Below, in pieces: positions 46,089 through 54,324 of a DNA stretch of 64,000 nt; position 1 is the first letter of the stretch, and every line of letters begins with the position of its first letter. Source of the DNA: Vibrio sp. RE88 (lineage in GTDB: Bacteria > Pseudomonadota > Gammaproteobacteria > Enterobacterales > Vibrionaceae). Made by a program: the position numbers and the translations under genes. The notes below the pieces were generated by a model. That model ran no database searches. It was not told the DNA's origin and saw nothing but the letters and a program-made list of their open reading frames with translations. The stretch lies in assembly GCF_013113835.1 (NCBI RefSeq), contig NZ_VTYQ01000006.1:62001-126000 (forward strand), read 5' to 3'.

Positions 46089-47234
46089 TTACTCTCCAAC
46101 CTTAGCCACAATAGATACTGGATCGCTTTGCTCTGGGGACTTCGTGCGTACTAACAGGCCATCATAGAGCTTGAACGCGCCTGCAGCCGCAATGCGCTCA
46201 CCTTCTTCGATACCATTCAGAATGAATTTTGCGCCTTCTCTTTCAGCAATGACCTCTACAGGGCGGCGGTTCGCACGAAAAGCGCCTGAACCTTCACCTT
46301 CCTCAGACAAACTGACAACGTACGCGCCATAGAGATCTTGGTTCACTGCTGCAACGGGTACTCTATATACGTTCGCGTCCGCACTGATAGGAATCTGAAC
46401 TTCCATTGGCGTATTCGGGGCGTAGTCGACCTGTTTTCGACTAATTTGAGCACGGTACTTTAGGCTTCTTGACGTGTCAGAAACACGAACGTCACGAGCA
46501 ATGACATCTGCGATTTGGTAGGCTGCCTGACCAAACGCGTCAATGTGTCTCACCTCCACTTGATCGCCGACGCTTAAACTTGGATAAAACTGAGGCACGC
46601 TGAACTCGATCCAATTGTACTCTGTAATCCCTACAAAGCTGGTGAGCATTTCATTCGCAGAAACGTAATCCCCGACTTTGACGTTATGCATCCCCACCAT
46701 GCCGGTGAAAGGGGCATAGACTGACTTTTTCTCAATCGTTGTTTCAAGTACGTCAATTTCGGACTGAATTACAATCAGATCCGCATAAGCTTGATCATGC
46801 TGTTCTTGACTGATCGCGTTGGTCTTAAGAAGTTTTGTTGAGCGTGTGTAGACGGACCGTGCGTGCTGTTCACGTGCTTTAGCTGAGCGAATACGTGCTT
46901 GTTCCTCGGATATATCGAGTTGGAACAAGAGATCGCCACTTTGTACACGCTGACCAGCCATCGAACCAACATGCGAGACTTTCCCTGAAAGCTCAGTAAA
47001 AAGCTCTGTTTGCAATGGAGAAACTGTATTTCCCAACACACTGACCGTAGGTACGTATTCGGCCCTTTCTACATAAGCCGTTTCCACCACCTCATAGTGC
47101 TCTGGAAAAGATTCCGCGATAGCAATCGCTGTCGTGATTTCTGAATATTTGAAGTATGCCAAGCCACCTATCACTGCGGTTAGGCCAGACGCGGCAAAAA
47201 GCCACGCTTTGATTGAAGACCGATTTTTTCTCAT
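46089..47234 (-). CDS. RND efflux periplasmic adaptor (membrane fusion protein)
   Basis: A 381-residue MFP. An N-terminal membrane anchor (SIKAWLFAASGLTAVIGGLAYF), a lipoyl half-motif (LFTELSGKVSHVGSMAGQRVQSGDLLFQLD), a helical hairpin (EQARIRSAKAREQHARSVYTRSTKLLKTNAISQEQHDQA), then the second lipoyl half (VYAPFTGMVGMHNVKVGDYV) and barrel domains. It links the pump to the outer membrane channel. The start ATG 47234 follows GAGG; a frame from 47264 extends it without a ribosome site. First gene of the pump operon, under the palindromic operator at 47269. Confidence 0.92.
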   Translation of the reverse strand: MRKNRSSIKAWLFAASGLTAVIGGLAYFKYSEITTAIAIAESFPEHYEVVETAYVERAEYVPTVSVLGNTVSPLQTELFTELSGKVSHVGSMAGQRVQSGDLLFQLDISEEQARIRSAKAREQHARSVYTRSTKLLKTNAISQEQHDQAYADLIVIQSEIDVLETTIEKKSVYAPFTGMVGMHNVKVGDYVSANEMLTSFVGITEYNWIEFSVPQFYPSLSVGDQVEVRHIDAFGQAAYQIADVIARDVRVSDTSRSLKYRAQISRKQVDYAPNTPMEVQIPISADANVYRVPVAAVNQDLYGAYVVSLSEEGEGSGAFRANRRPVEVIAEREGAKFILNGIEEGERIAAAGAFKLYDGLLVRTKSPEQSDPVSIVAKVGE

Positions 47235-47268
47235 AACCTCACCGTTATTATCTGTACAACCCACTTAT

Positions 47269-47301
47269 GAAACACATTCGAATATCATTCGAATGTGTTT
47301 C
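47269..47301. promoter_or_regulatory. Large palindromic operator at the RND promoter
   Basis: A perfect 15-bp inverted repeat, GAAACACATTCGAAT and ATTCGAATGTGTTTC, separated by ATC. Each arm contains the palindrome ATTCGAAT. It lies 35 bases before the adaptor start and is a clear TetR-type operator. Confidence 0.8.
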
Positions 47302-47503
47302 AAATACTAATTTTACAGATTTATCTTGTCAAACCATAGCGAGGCGGATAGTCATAAAAGAAACCGTGAGGAAAATAATTTATCTTTTAGATAACAAACA
47401 GATAGAGCCTTATCATTGATATGAAAAATATATCAATTGACATTAATTGCTACTTGAGTACAGCTTTGAGGTAAAGATTGACTCGTCCAATCAGATTCTT
47501 TAG

Positions 47504-47528
47504 CATTCAAGCGAATGTTATTCGAATG
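47504..47528. promoter_or_regulatory. Second operator in front of tetR
   Basis: CATTC-AAGC-GAATG followed by ATTCGAATG uses the same half-site as the operator at 47269. It ends 10 bases before the TetR ATG, which suggests autorepression. Confidence 0.7.
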
Positions 47529-47538
47529 AAGATCCAAT

Positions 47539-48285
47539 ATGCCCGCACCAAGACACTCATTTGCCGAACAAGAACGACTCGTGCTAGACGCCGCCGCTCA
47601 AAGCATCTTAGAAAGTTCACTGATTGATTTTAAGATGTCCAACATTGCTAAAAATGCGGGCTTGTCCATGGGGTCGGTATATAAGCATATTCAGTCCAAA
47701 GAGGATGTGCTTGTTGCACTATCTGTGCGTTTGGATAAACAAGCCACTGCCGCTGTAAAAGAAGTCTTAAGCCTGCCGTACTCTCTCCCTACGAAGATTG
47801 TTGCAATTAATCTTCTTTCCGAAAAAGCCATGTATCTCTACCCTTTCGGTTATCAATTGATGACAATGCTCAGTAGCCAGGATTTATTGGCCAAAGCATC
47901 AGAAAAATGGCTGAATAAGCTGAGCATTGCAGCAGAAGAAATTAGGCTTTGTTTTGAACAAGCACTTCGACAAGCTATTCAATCCCAAGAACTGCTTTGC
48001 AATGAAGACGAGCAAGAATCACTCATCGAAGAGTTCTTACTCCTTAACTGGGCAATCAGTATCGGTTTTCCGCAAATCGTTAATCACCCACATGACGTCT
48101 CAATCACAGAGTCAAAGCGAAACGTTAATATTCCACTTTCCCTTGAGCACCCGTTGATACGTGCAACGATTCGTATGACCAATAGCTACCCTTGGAAACA
48201 TCCCGTGTCTATTGAAGAGTTATCAGAGATTGAACAAATTCTTCAGTCTCGTGGTATGAGAGAAAATAGCGAACCTAGTGCGTAA
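47539..48285 (+). CDS. TetR-family repressor of the RND efflux operon
   Basis: A 248-residue regulator. The DNA-binding domain covers about 8-55: AEQERLVLDAAAQSILESSLIDFKMSNIAKNAGLSMGSVYKHIQSKEDVLVAL, with the recognition helix GLSMGSVYKHI. The rest is a ligand-binding helical domain. It is divergent from the adaptor/pump operon, with matching ATTCGAAT-type operators at both promoters, so it should repress the pump and itself until a pump substrate binds. Confidence 0.92.
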   Translation: MPAPRHSFAEQERLVLDAAAQSILESSLIDFKMSNIAKNAGLSMGSVYKHIQSKEDVLVALSVRLDKQATAAVKEVLSLPYSLPTKIVAINLLSEKAMYLYPFGYQLMTMLSSQDLLAKASEKWLNKLSIAAEEIRLCFEQALRQAIQSQELLCNEDEQESLIEEFLLLNWAISIGFPQIVNHPHDVSITESKRNVNIPLSLEHPLIRATIRMTNSYPWKHPVSIEELSEIEQILQSRGMRENSEPSA

Positions 48286-48305
48286 AGAGCCTCACATGAG
48301 GCTCT
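48286..48305 (+). terminator. Hairpin after tetR
   Basis: A 9-bp stem AGAGCCTCA/TGAGGCTCT with a short loop; no clear T-run. Same stem family as 30037 and 49389. Confidence 0.55.
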
Positions 48306-48603
48306 AATCAGAACTGACATTTGCATAAATACCCTGTCAACTTACTGTAGCACAAATCAAACTTTCAACACTGTTGACTTTCCCTTTACACCCATAGTGA
48401 AATCTCGGTTAAAATATTGTTTTAAAATAACTAAACCCATTTAGAACATTTTATATTAGTAAGCGTTAATCAGTCGTCAAAATGTAAACACCACCACTAA
48501 AATGCAACAAGCTCGTTACATACCTAACTAACAGTAGTGGATTACGGGCCCTATCACACTAGAGATTTACCATCTTCAAACACTCACCTATTGAAGGAAT
48601 ATT
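48306..48603. other. Intergenic region before the SDR gene
   Basis: About 300 AT-rich bases. I see no gene, structured RNA or operator beyond the presumed promoter of the SDR gene, whose Shine-Dalgarno GAAGGAA ends at about 48600. Confidence 0.5.
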
Positions 48604-49371
48604 ATGAAACTAACAGGAAAAAAAGCGTTCATTACTGGAGCAACTTCAGGCATCGGCTTAGCTATTGCGCGTCGTTTCTTTGAGGAAGGCGCAACGATTG
48701 CTATTAACGGACGAAATGCCGAAAAGCTGGAATCAATTAATAGAGAGTATTTCTCGAACAAAGCGCTCGAAGTGGTCGCAGATATTTCCAAAGTCGAAGA
48801 TATTGCCTCCGCGTATGATTTGCTTGGAAAAGAGTTTTCTGAACTGGATGTATTGGTTGTCAATGCAGGGGCCTATCAGCTAAAGCCGTTTACAGAAACA
48901 ACTGAACAAGACTTTGACGACATGTTTGCACTCAACGTTAAAGGGGCTTTCTTTACTATGCAATATTCAGCGCCACTATTGAGTGAAGGAGCATCGGTTA
49001 TTTCAATTTCCTCTGTTGGTGCAATACATGCCAGTTGGAACCAAGCGCCTTACAACGCCTCAAAAGCTGCTATCTCTTCTCTAACTAAAAGCTTTGCCTG
49101 TGGACTCACTCATAAAAAGATCCGCGCCAATACCATTTCACCCGGCGTAACCGAAACTGAAATTTGGGACAAGGTTGATTACCGAGACCAGGTTGATCTA
49201 GTTGCTAAAGACGGGATTCCTCTCGGAAGAAAAGGCGCGGTCGAAGAAGTGGCTGGCGCTGCGCTATTCCTTGCCAGCGATGACTCTGCCTTTATGACCA
49301 CCAGCGATCTGATGATGGATGGCGGCGTCACTTACATCAGTGACCCAGAGGAATGGGGCCATAAGCAGTAA
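48604..49371 (+). CDS. Short-chain dehydrogenase/reductase
   Basis: A 255-residue SDR with an intact active site: TGATSGIG at about 11-18 (cofactor), NAGAY (NAG motif), SISSVGA with the catalytic Ser, and YNASK with Tyr/Lys. Asn-Gly-Arg-Asn after the second strand (INGRN) suggests NADP preference. Substrate unknown. Monocistronic, with its own promoter region and a terminator after it. Confidence 0.92.
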   Translation: MKLTGKKAFITGATSGIGLAIARRFFEEGATIAINGRNAEKLESINREYFSNKALEVVADISKVEDIASAYDLLGKEFSELDVLVVNAGAYQLKPFTETTEQDFDDMFALNVKGAFFTMQYSAPLLSEGASVISISSVGAIHASWNQAPYNASKAAISSLTKSFACGLTHKKIRANTISPGVTETEIWDKVDYRDQVDLVAKDGIPLGRKGAVEEVAGAALFLASDDSAFMTTSDLMMDGGVTYISDPEEWGHKQ

Positions 49372-49388
49372 ACAAGTAATTCCATTTT

Positions 49389-49420
49389 AAAAGAGCCTCG
49401 TCTGAGGCTCTTTTCGTTTT
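49389..49420 (+). terminator. Terminator after the SDR gene
   Basis: A perfect 11-bp stem AAAAGAGCCTC/GAGGCTCTTTT with loop GTCT, then CGTTTTT. Confidence 0.85.
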
Positions 49421-49551
49421 TGGAATCATCGGTTAAATTTTTTCCATTTTTGGAAATTAAAGTTTAACACCATTATTTCATCGCTCGATTCAATACTATC
49501 GCTAATCAATCCACGCCCACCTTCAAGCCAGATCATGTTTAGGAGATTCCT

Positions 49552-50130
49552 ATGTCTAAAGCGATCCTAATAATCGATTTAATCAACGATATTGTTCATC
49601 CCGACGGAAAGATACCAAGTTGTGCTCAGCTTGCTAGTGAGATGGAGACAATCACTAATACCAATCATGCATTGAACTATGCGAGAAAAAACAACTGGTT
49701 AGTGGTTCACATCAAAGTAGGTTTTGATGCCAACTATTCGGCGCAGCCCAAGTCCTCGCCTGTATTTGGTAAGGCAGATCAGTATCGAGCATTACAACTG
49801 GGGAACTTTGGTACCGAATTTCATAGCGATGTCGACGTTCGAGAAGATGATTCGATCATTGTGAAACCAAGAATTAGCGCGTTTTACAGCACACCATTAG
49901 AGGCCACGCTACGAGCTAACCATGTGACACAGCTGTATCTTGCGGGTGTAAGTACAGAATGGGCAATTCAATCCACAGCCAGAGAAGGTCATGACCGAGA
50001 CTATAAAATCACCATCTTGGAAGACTGTTGTGCCGCCTCTTCAAAAGAAGCTCACTCCACTTCCCTCGCTATGCTCAGTCGCATTGCAGACATAGCCACA
50101 GCTTCGGATTTATCAACAGAAGAACTGTAA
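49552..50130 (+). CDS. Isochorismatase-fold hydrolase-like protein lacking the catalytic Cys
   Basis: A 192-residue protein of the isochorismatase/cysteine hydrolase fold. ILIIDLINDIV gives the conserved Asp (residue 9), and IIVKPRISAFYSTPLE supplies the Lys. The nucleophile segment reads AGVSTEWAIQSTAREG, where the family usually has GVSTxxCVxSTA; the Cys is replaced by Ala. True isochorismatases also lack this Cys, so it may be an isochorismatase-like enzyme or inactive. A good Shine-Dalgarno (AGGAGA) precedes ATG 49552. Confidence 0.85.
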   Translation: MSKAILIIDLINDIVHPDGKIPSCAQLASEMETITNTNHALNYARKNNWLVVHIKVGFDANYSAQPKSSPVFGKADQYRALQLGNFGTEFHSDVDVREDDSIIVKPRISAFYSTPLEATLRANHVTQLYLAGVSTEWAIQSTAREGHDRDYKITILEDCCAASSKEAHSTSLAMLSRIADIATASDLSTEEL

Positions 50131-50147
50131 GCGGCTATCTACTTTGT

Positions 50148-50171
50148 AAAGGAGCTTGTTCAAGCTCCTTT
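50148..50171 (+). terminator. Hairpin after the isochorismatase-fold gene
   Basis: AAAGGAGCTT/AAGCTCCTTT with loop GTTC. A weak T-tract follows. Confidence 0.6.
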
Positions 50172-50227
50172 AAGGCATGATAAGTGACTTTTGACCCAGA
50201 ATCATAAGTCACAAATATCCCCACCAC

Positions 50228-50485
50228 TTAGTCACACATGACAGTAATGGTAAATCGGTCAGACGTCGTCGACGTTGATTTTACCGTATACGTTGACGGG
50301 CAGTAACTTAGCTCTTTGTTCCATTGAGCAAAGCGCTGAAGGTTCGTTGACTCGTCAAACGATTCTTCATCTGTGTAGGTGACTTGGACTTTTCCATCGA
50401 CTACTTTTTGCGACACTTCTGCGGTGTATGAAGAAGCACAACCTGCAGCTACAGCAACACTTAACAAGACGAGTAATTTTTTCAT
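50228..50485 (-). CDS. Small lipoprotein of unknown function
   Basis: An 85-residue protein with a lipoprotein signal (MKKLLVLLSVAVAAGCASS, lipobox AAGC, Cys16). The mature part is rich in Thr/Ser and ends in two cysteines (LSYCPSTYTV and TVMCD) that could pair. ATG 50485 follows AAAGGTG; a GTG at 50494 is in frame but lacks a site. Function not recognised. Confidence 0.75.
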   Translation of the reverse strand: MKKLLVLLSVAVAAGCASSYTAEVSQKVVDGKVQVTYTDEESFDESTNLQRFAQWNKELSYCPSTYTVKSTSTTSDRFTITVMCD

Positions 50486-50693
50486 GAGAGACACCTTTCA
50501 GTTTGGCCAGCTTAGCGCTGACCTTGGATAAACTTCGGACATTAGCCAATGCAACTGAAAGTATCTCTATCCCTTTCGCTAATCTACCATTTAGAGAAAG
50601 CTTTATGATTAATAATGCTTAACCATTCTTAACTCTTTGAAGTAAAAAGCAGAAGTAAGATTTGGAAGGTAAGTTTCGTTGTGAATAAGCCAT

Positions 50694-50726
50694 AAAAAAA
50701 GCTCCATATCTATTATGGAGCTTTTT
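50694..50726 (-). terminator. Terminator after ybiT
   Basis: A 13-bp stem AAAAAGCTCCATA/TATGGAGCTTTTT with a five-base loop; the minus strand continues with T-rich sequence. Confidence 0.85.
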
Positions 50727-50746
50727 GCTTTTGTGACGTCAGCTAA

Positions 50747-52339
50747 TTAACCGTCAATACCACGTGATTTCAGGAATTCAGCATACGTTCCTTTGAAATC
50801 AGTGATCTTGTTGTCTTTGATTTCAATAATGCGCGTAGCCAAAGAGTCAACAAACACTCGGTCATGCGAAACGAAGAACAAGGTACCTTTGTATTGCTCA
50901 AGCGCCGAGTTCAACGACTCGATGGATTCCATGTCCATGTGGTTAGTTGGCTCATCCATTAACAGCATATTTGGTTTATGCATCATGATTTTACCAAGCA
51001 GCATTCGACCCTGCTCACCACCAGACAGCACCTGAACAGACTTTTTGATGTCGTCTTGAGAGAACAGCATACGCCCAAGGAAACTGCGTACAACCTGCTC
51101 ATCTTCACCTTCTTGACGCCACCGGCCCATCCAATCCATCAGATTCATATCTTCAGCAAAATCTTCAGAATGATCCTGAGCGTAATAACCGATGTTGGAG
51201 TTTTCAGACCATTTGAACTCACCGGTACGTGGCTCACGTACACCTGCCAAAGTGTTTAGTAAGGTTGTCTTACCTACGCCGTTTTCACCGATAATCGCAA
51301 CACGCTCACCCACTTCAAAAATCGCATTGAAATCCGAGAACAAATCGTCTTCGTAACCTTGAGATAAGTTTTCAACAATTAGAGCATTACGGAACAATTC
51401 TTTAGACTGTTCAAAACGAATAAACGGATTCTGTCGACTAGACGGTTTAACTTCTTCTAGCTGTATCTTGTCAATTTGCTTAGCACGAGAAGTTGCCTGC
51501 TTAGCCTTCGATGCGTTAGCAGAAAAGCGCGCAACGAATGTGTTTAGCTCTGCAATTTGGGCTTTTTTCTTAGCGTTATCAGCCAGTAAACGCTCACGAG
51601 CCTGAGTTGCTGCAACCATATACTCATCATAGTTACCAGCAAATAGACGCAGCTCACCGTAGTCTAGGTCAGCCATATGAGTACATACCGAGTTTAAGAA
51701 ATGACGGTCGTGCGAGATGATAATCATCGTACAGTTACGCTGATTCAAAGTTTCTTCAAGCCAGCGAATAGTGTCCATATCAAGGTTGTTCGTAGGTTCA
51801 TCTAAAAGCATCACATGAGGGTCTGCAAACAATACTTGAGCTAAGAGCACACGCAGCTTCCAACCCGGTGCCACTTCACTCATAAGACCAAAATGCTGCT
51901 CTTCTGGAATGCCTACTGCAAGCAGTAACTCGCCCGCTTTAGCCTCAGCCATGTAACCATCCATCTCAGCGAACTCAGTTTCAAGATCACCAACGCGCAT
52001 TCCATCTTCATCGGACATTTCGGGTAGAGAATAGATGCGGTCACGCTCTACTTTAACTTCCCACAGTTCTTTGTAACCCATGATGACAGTGTCGATTACT
52101 GTGTACTCTTCATAGGCAAACTGGTCTTGATTTAGCTTTGCAATACGCTCATTTGGATCATAAGAAACGTTACCCGATGTTGGCTCCAGCTCACCAGATA
52201 GAATCTTCATAAACGTAGACTTACCACAACCGTTTGCACCAATTAAGCCATAGCGGTTACCGCCACCAAACTTAACAGAGATGTTTTCGAACAAAGGTTT
52301 CGCACCAAACTGTTGTGTAATATTTGCCGTTGTAATCAT
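50747..52339 (-). CDS. ybiT: ABC-F family ATPase YbiT
   Basis: A 530-residue protein, the length of E. coli YbiT. Two ABC domains: Walker A GANGCGKS (about 36-43) and GENGVGKT (about 350-357), Walker [11 protein letters not shown] and [10 protein letters not shown], with a linker rich in Lys/Arg between them. ABC-F proteins act on ribosomes during translation; they do not transport. ATG 52339 follows AAGGA; a frame from 52375 adds twelve residues. A diverged fragment of this gene lies at 55797-56035. Confidence 0.92.
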   Translation of the reverse strand: MITTANITQQFGAKPLFENISVKFGGGNRYGLIGANGCGKSTFMKILSGELEPTSGNVSYDPNERIAKLNQDQFAYEEYTVIDTVIMGYKELWEVKVERDRIYSLPEMSDEDGMRVGDLETEFAEMDGYMAEAKAGELLLAVGIPEEQHFGLMSEVAPGWKLRVLLAQVLFADPHVMLLDEPTNNLDMDTIRWLEETLNQRNCTMIIISHDRHFLNSVCTHMADLDYGELRLFAGNYDEYMVAATQARERLLADNAKKKAQIAELNTFVARFSANASKAKQATSRAKQIDKIQLEEVKPSSRQNPFIRFEQSKELFRNALIVENLSQGYEDDLFSDFNAIFEVGERVAIIGENGVGKTTLLNTLAGVREPRTGEFKWSENSNIGYYAQDHSEDFAEDMNLMDWMGRWRQEGEDEQVVRSFLGRMLFSQDDIKKSVQVLSGGEQGRMLLGKIMMHKPNMLLMDEPTNHMDMESIESLNSALEQYKGTLFFVSHDRVFVDSLATRIIEIKDNKITDFKGTYAEFLKSRGIDG

Positions 52340-52851
52340 GTTGGGAAATGTCCTTGGATGGATTGGCGTTTTCAAAAGGCGGCTATTGTGACATTAATCA
52401 CGATAATCTCATAACCTTTTAAGCTTCCTAAAATAATTTTTATACCAATCCAGAGGCATCAAACACGAAAATTGAGGAATAAATCTGCTTGAAATTTCAT
52501 TGGCAAGTATCACGAATGGGTTCAGCGTGATTTGAGCGTTTTTCGCTCACTCAATTTAACCATCTATACGGCTGTTATTTTTATTCATCCGTTCGTAATG
52601 TGTACAAATACCAAGAGAGTTGAGGTTAGCAGCGACCACAGCAGTCAGAGCTAGGTATCTCGGTGAACCAGTGAAAATTATGACTTACGGTCAATGTCTA
52701 GTCTCTGGCGGCTCTTTAAGAACAAAGAATAAGTAAGGAAAAGAAACAATCTTTTCATGGCAGAGATGCCATTTATCTCACTCGAAAGTTATGACCATTG
52801 AGGTTCAATGTCGAGTAGACGTGAGGAGTTTTAACTTTTGGAGGAATACAG
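52340..52851. other. Long leader region at the left edge of the island
   Basis: About 510 bases without a gene. It holds a hairpin-like stretch TGAGCGTTTTTCGCTCA (about 52535-52551) and an imperfect direct repeat of about 30 bases (52678 and 52789, sharing TTATGAC and CAATGTC). It ends in GGAGGAAT, the ribosome site of the first small gene. Probably the island promoter. Confidence 0.5.
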
Positions 52852-53010
52852 ATGTTAAGACCTAACGGTTCAATGACTCTGATATCCGCAATCAAAAACA
52901 CCACCAATTACGGTGGCGTTGATGAGAGTGTATATCATTGTCTAGGTAACACCTCTATCAGCGTCACCACTAGACGACAAGAAAGAGGTTATCGATGCAT
53001 CAAATCTTAG
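52852..53010 (+). CDS. Small protein, 52 residues, unknown
   Basis: A short gene starting MLRPNGSMTLISAIKNTTNY and ending GYRCIKS. It has a strong Shine-Dalgarno (GGAGG, 52841-52845) and its end overlaps the next start (52995) by 16 bases, which supports translation. It is the first gene of a run of small plus-strand genes. I recognise no family; leader or phage-type control protein is possible. Confidence 0.55.
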   Translation: MLRPNGSMTLISAIKNTTNYGGVDESVYHCLGNTSISVTTRRQERGYRCIKS

Positions 53011-53799
53011 ACGTGCAAACGATTGAACAAGCCCAGAGACTGCTTGAAGAATTAGGATTAGTTATCGAGCATAGCGAAACGCATGAGCGATATGTTGAAG
53101 GTAAGGCTTTACTAGAAGCTATGGGCTTAAGTTTTGAGTCTAACTTTAGAGTGGTAATTGGCAGAGTTATTGAGAGTAATTCTTTAGTGGAAGGACGAGA
53201 CTACGTAGCAGTTCACCCTCCCAAATTTACCGTAACAATGATGTTACGGCGAAAAAATCACTCCACAATGCAAAGGCTTATGTCTTCACGCCTATGGCAG
53301 CAGCTAAAGCTGTCCTGAGTGCTCCTACCAAGAAAGGGATGATAAGCGTGAGCTAGTTCTTAAGCAGAACATCACTCAACGAGTTGCACTAAAAACGGGA
53401 GCGGAGTCCACGTCACACGAAGAAGCTGTTGATGCTGCTCATCTTGGTTTAACTGGCAAGGCTCATGAACTGATGAACATGCGCAAACCATCGCAACGCA
53501 TTCAGAGACTTCTAGATAAAAGCAAGACAATTGATGACGTGGTTAACACTCTCATTAACGCGACAGCCAATAATCCCAAAGCTTCTTACGATGACCGTGT
53601 ACGTTTTGCCAATAGTCTAAGACACGCGGTTAACCAAGTGTCTGAAGAACTTCTGACATCGATGATTAAGAGTAAGTCCACGCTTATATCTAATCATTTG
53701 ATTCAGAGAAAAGCGGCAGACAATGCCATTCTCAAATATGAAAGACGGTTAGCTCGTCAACAACATTCGCTGGTCGAATCCAAATTACAACAACAGTAA
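52995..53799 (+). pseudogene. Phage antirepressor-like gene broken by two frameshifts
   Basis: Three frames join into one continuous protein of about 265 residues if one base is missing near 53220 and another near 53338. Frame 1 (52995-53220) ends VEGRDYVAVHP; the next frame continues SQIYRNNDVTAKKSLHNAKAYVFTPM and APTKKG; the third resumes DDKRELVLKQNITQRVA and runs through MNMRKPSQRIQ (53473 on) to the stop at 53799. NAKAYVFTPMAAAKAV resembles the DNA-binding tail of phage antirepressors. Read singly, the pieces are 107 and 108 residues. Real decay or sequencing error cannot be told apart here. Confidence 0.6.
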
Positions 53800-53859
53800 T
53801 ATCGAATGGGGTGCTAGTCGCCCATTTTCGTTTTCAGTCGCTTTTTATCGGAGGTGTAG

Positions 53860-54105
53860 ATGAAGTATGTCCCAATGCTGGCAGGTAAGCCGATGACACT
53901 GCCTGAATATGTGCGGTTATTCGGTCGTAAGCCAAAAGACTTAACTTACAAGATGAGGCACAGATATGGCGCTACGCAAATGAAGAAGCTCTGGTTAACA
54001 TGTGAGAAATTTAGAACACTGGCCATAGAAGAAGTGGCAGACCTTCCAAGAACGGGTAAGCATCATTTAGACAAGTCTATTCATGACGCTGATAATATCA
54101 ATTAG
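53860..54105 (+). CDS. Small basic protein of the island, unknown
   Basis: An 81-residue protein (MKYVPMLAGKPMTLPEYVRLFGRKPKD..., ending DKSIHDADNIN). CGGAGGTG stands eight bases before the ATG, so it is probably translated. The basic N-terminal half (LFGRKPKDLTYKMRHRYGATQMKKLW) could bind nucleic acid. It has no recognised family and follows the broken antirepressor-like gene by 60 bases. Confidence 0.6.
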   Translation: MKYVPMLAGKPMTLPEYVRLFGRKPKDLTYKMRHRYGATQMKKLWLTCEKFRTLAIEEVADLPRTGKHHLDKSIHDADNIN

Positions 54106-54115
54106 TCTAAATGCA

Positions 54116-54160
54116 ATCTGTCAGTTTCGTTACCACGATGTGACTAGATCTGACAGGTTG
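54116..54160. repeat. Inverted repeat CTGTCAG/CTGACAG
   Basis: CTGTCAG (54118-54124) and CTGACAG (54150-54156) enclose 25 bases, with partly matching flanks (AATCTGTCAG and CTGACAGGTT). It separates the small-gene module from the repeat lipoprotein and might be a remnant of a mobile-element end. No transposase is next to it. Confidence 0.35.
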
Positions 54161-54253
54161 CGCTAAACTGGTTCTGCCCCATTGTGTGTTGGCACTGTAT
54201 CCTTTTGATGCCTGTCCCAATTAGATCCATCCGTTTATCATTCCGCTTATTTA

Positions 54254-54290
54254 GAGAAAAAAGTATGCACGCAAAGGCACATACTTTATA
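54254..54290 (-). terminator. Terminator after the repeat lipoprotein gene
   Basis: AAGTATG/CATACTT stem with an inner mismatch and, on the minus strand, TTTTTTCTC after the hairpin. Confidence 0.6.
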
Positions 54291-54324
54291 AGTGATTTAA
54301 CTATAGGAAATGTAGATAGAAAGA

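Noticed and set aside
54116..54160. Inverted repeat as an integron attC site
   Set aside because: The attC core sites (GTTRRRY and RYYYAAC) are not at the ends and no integrase or cassette order is visible.
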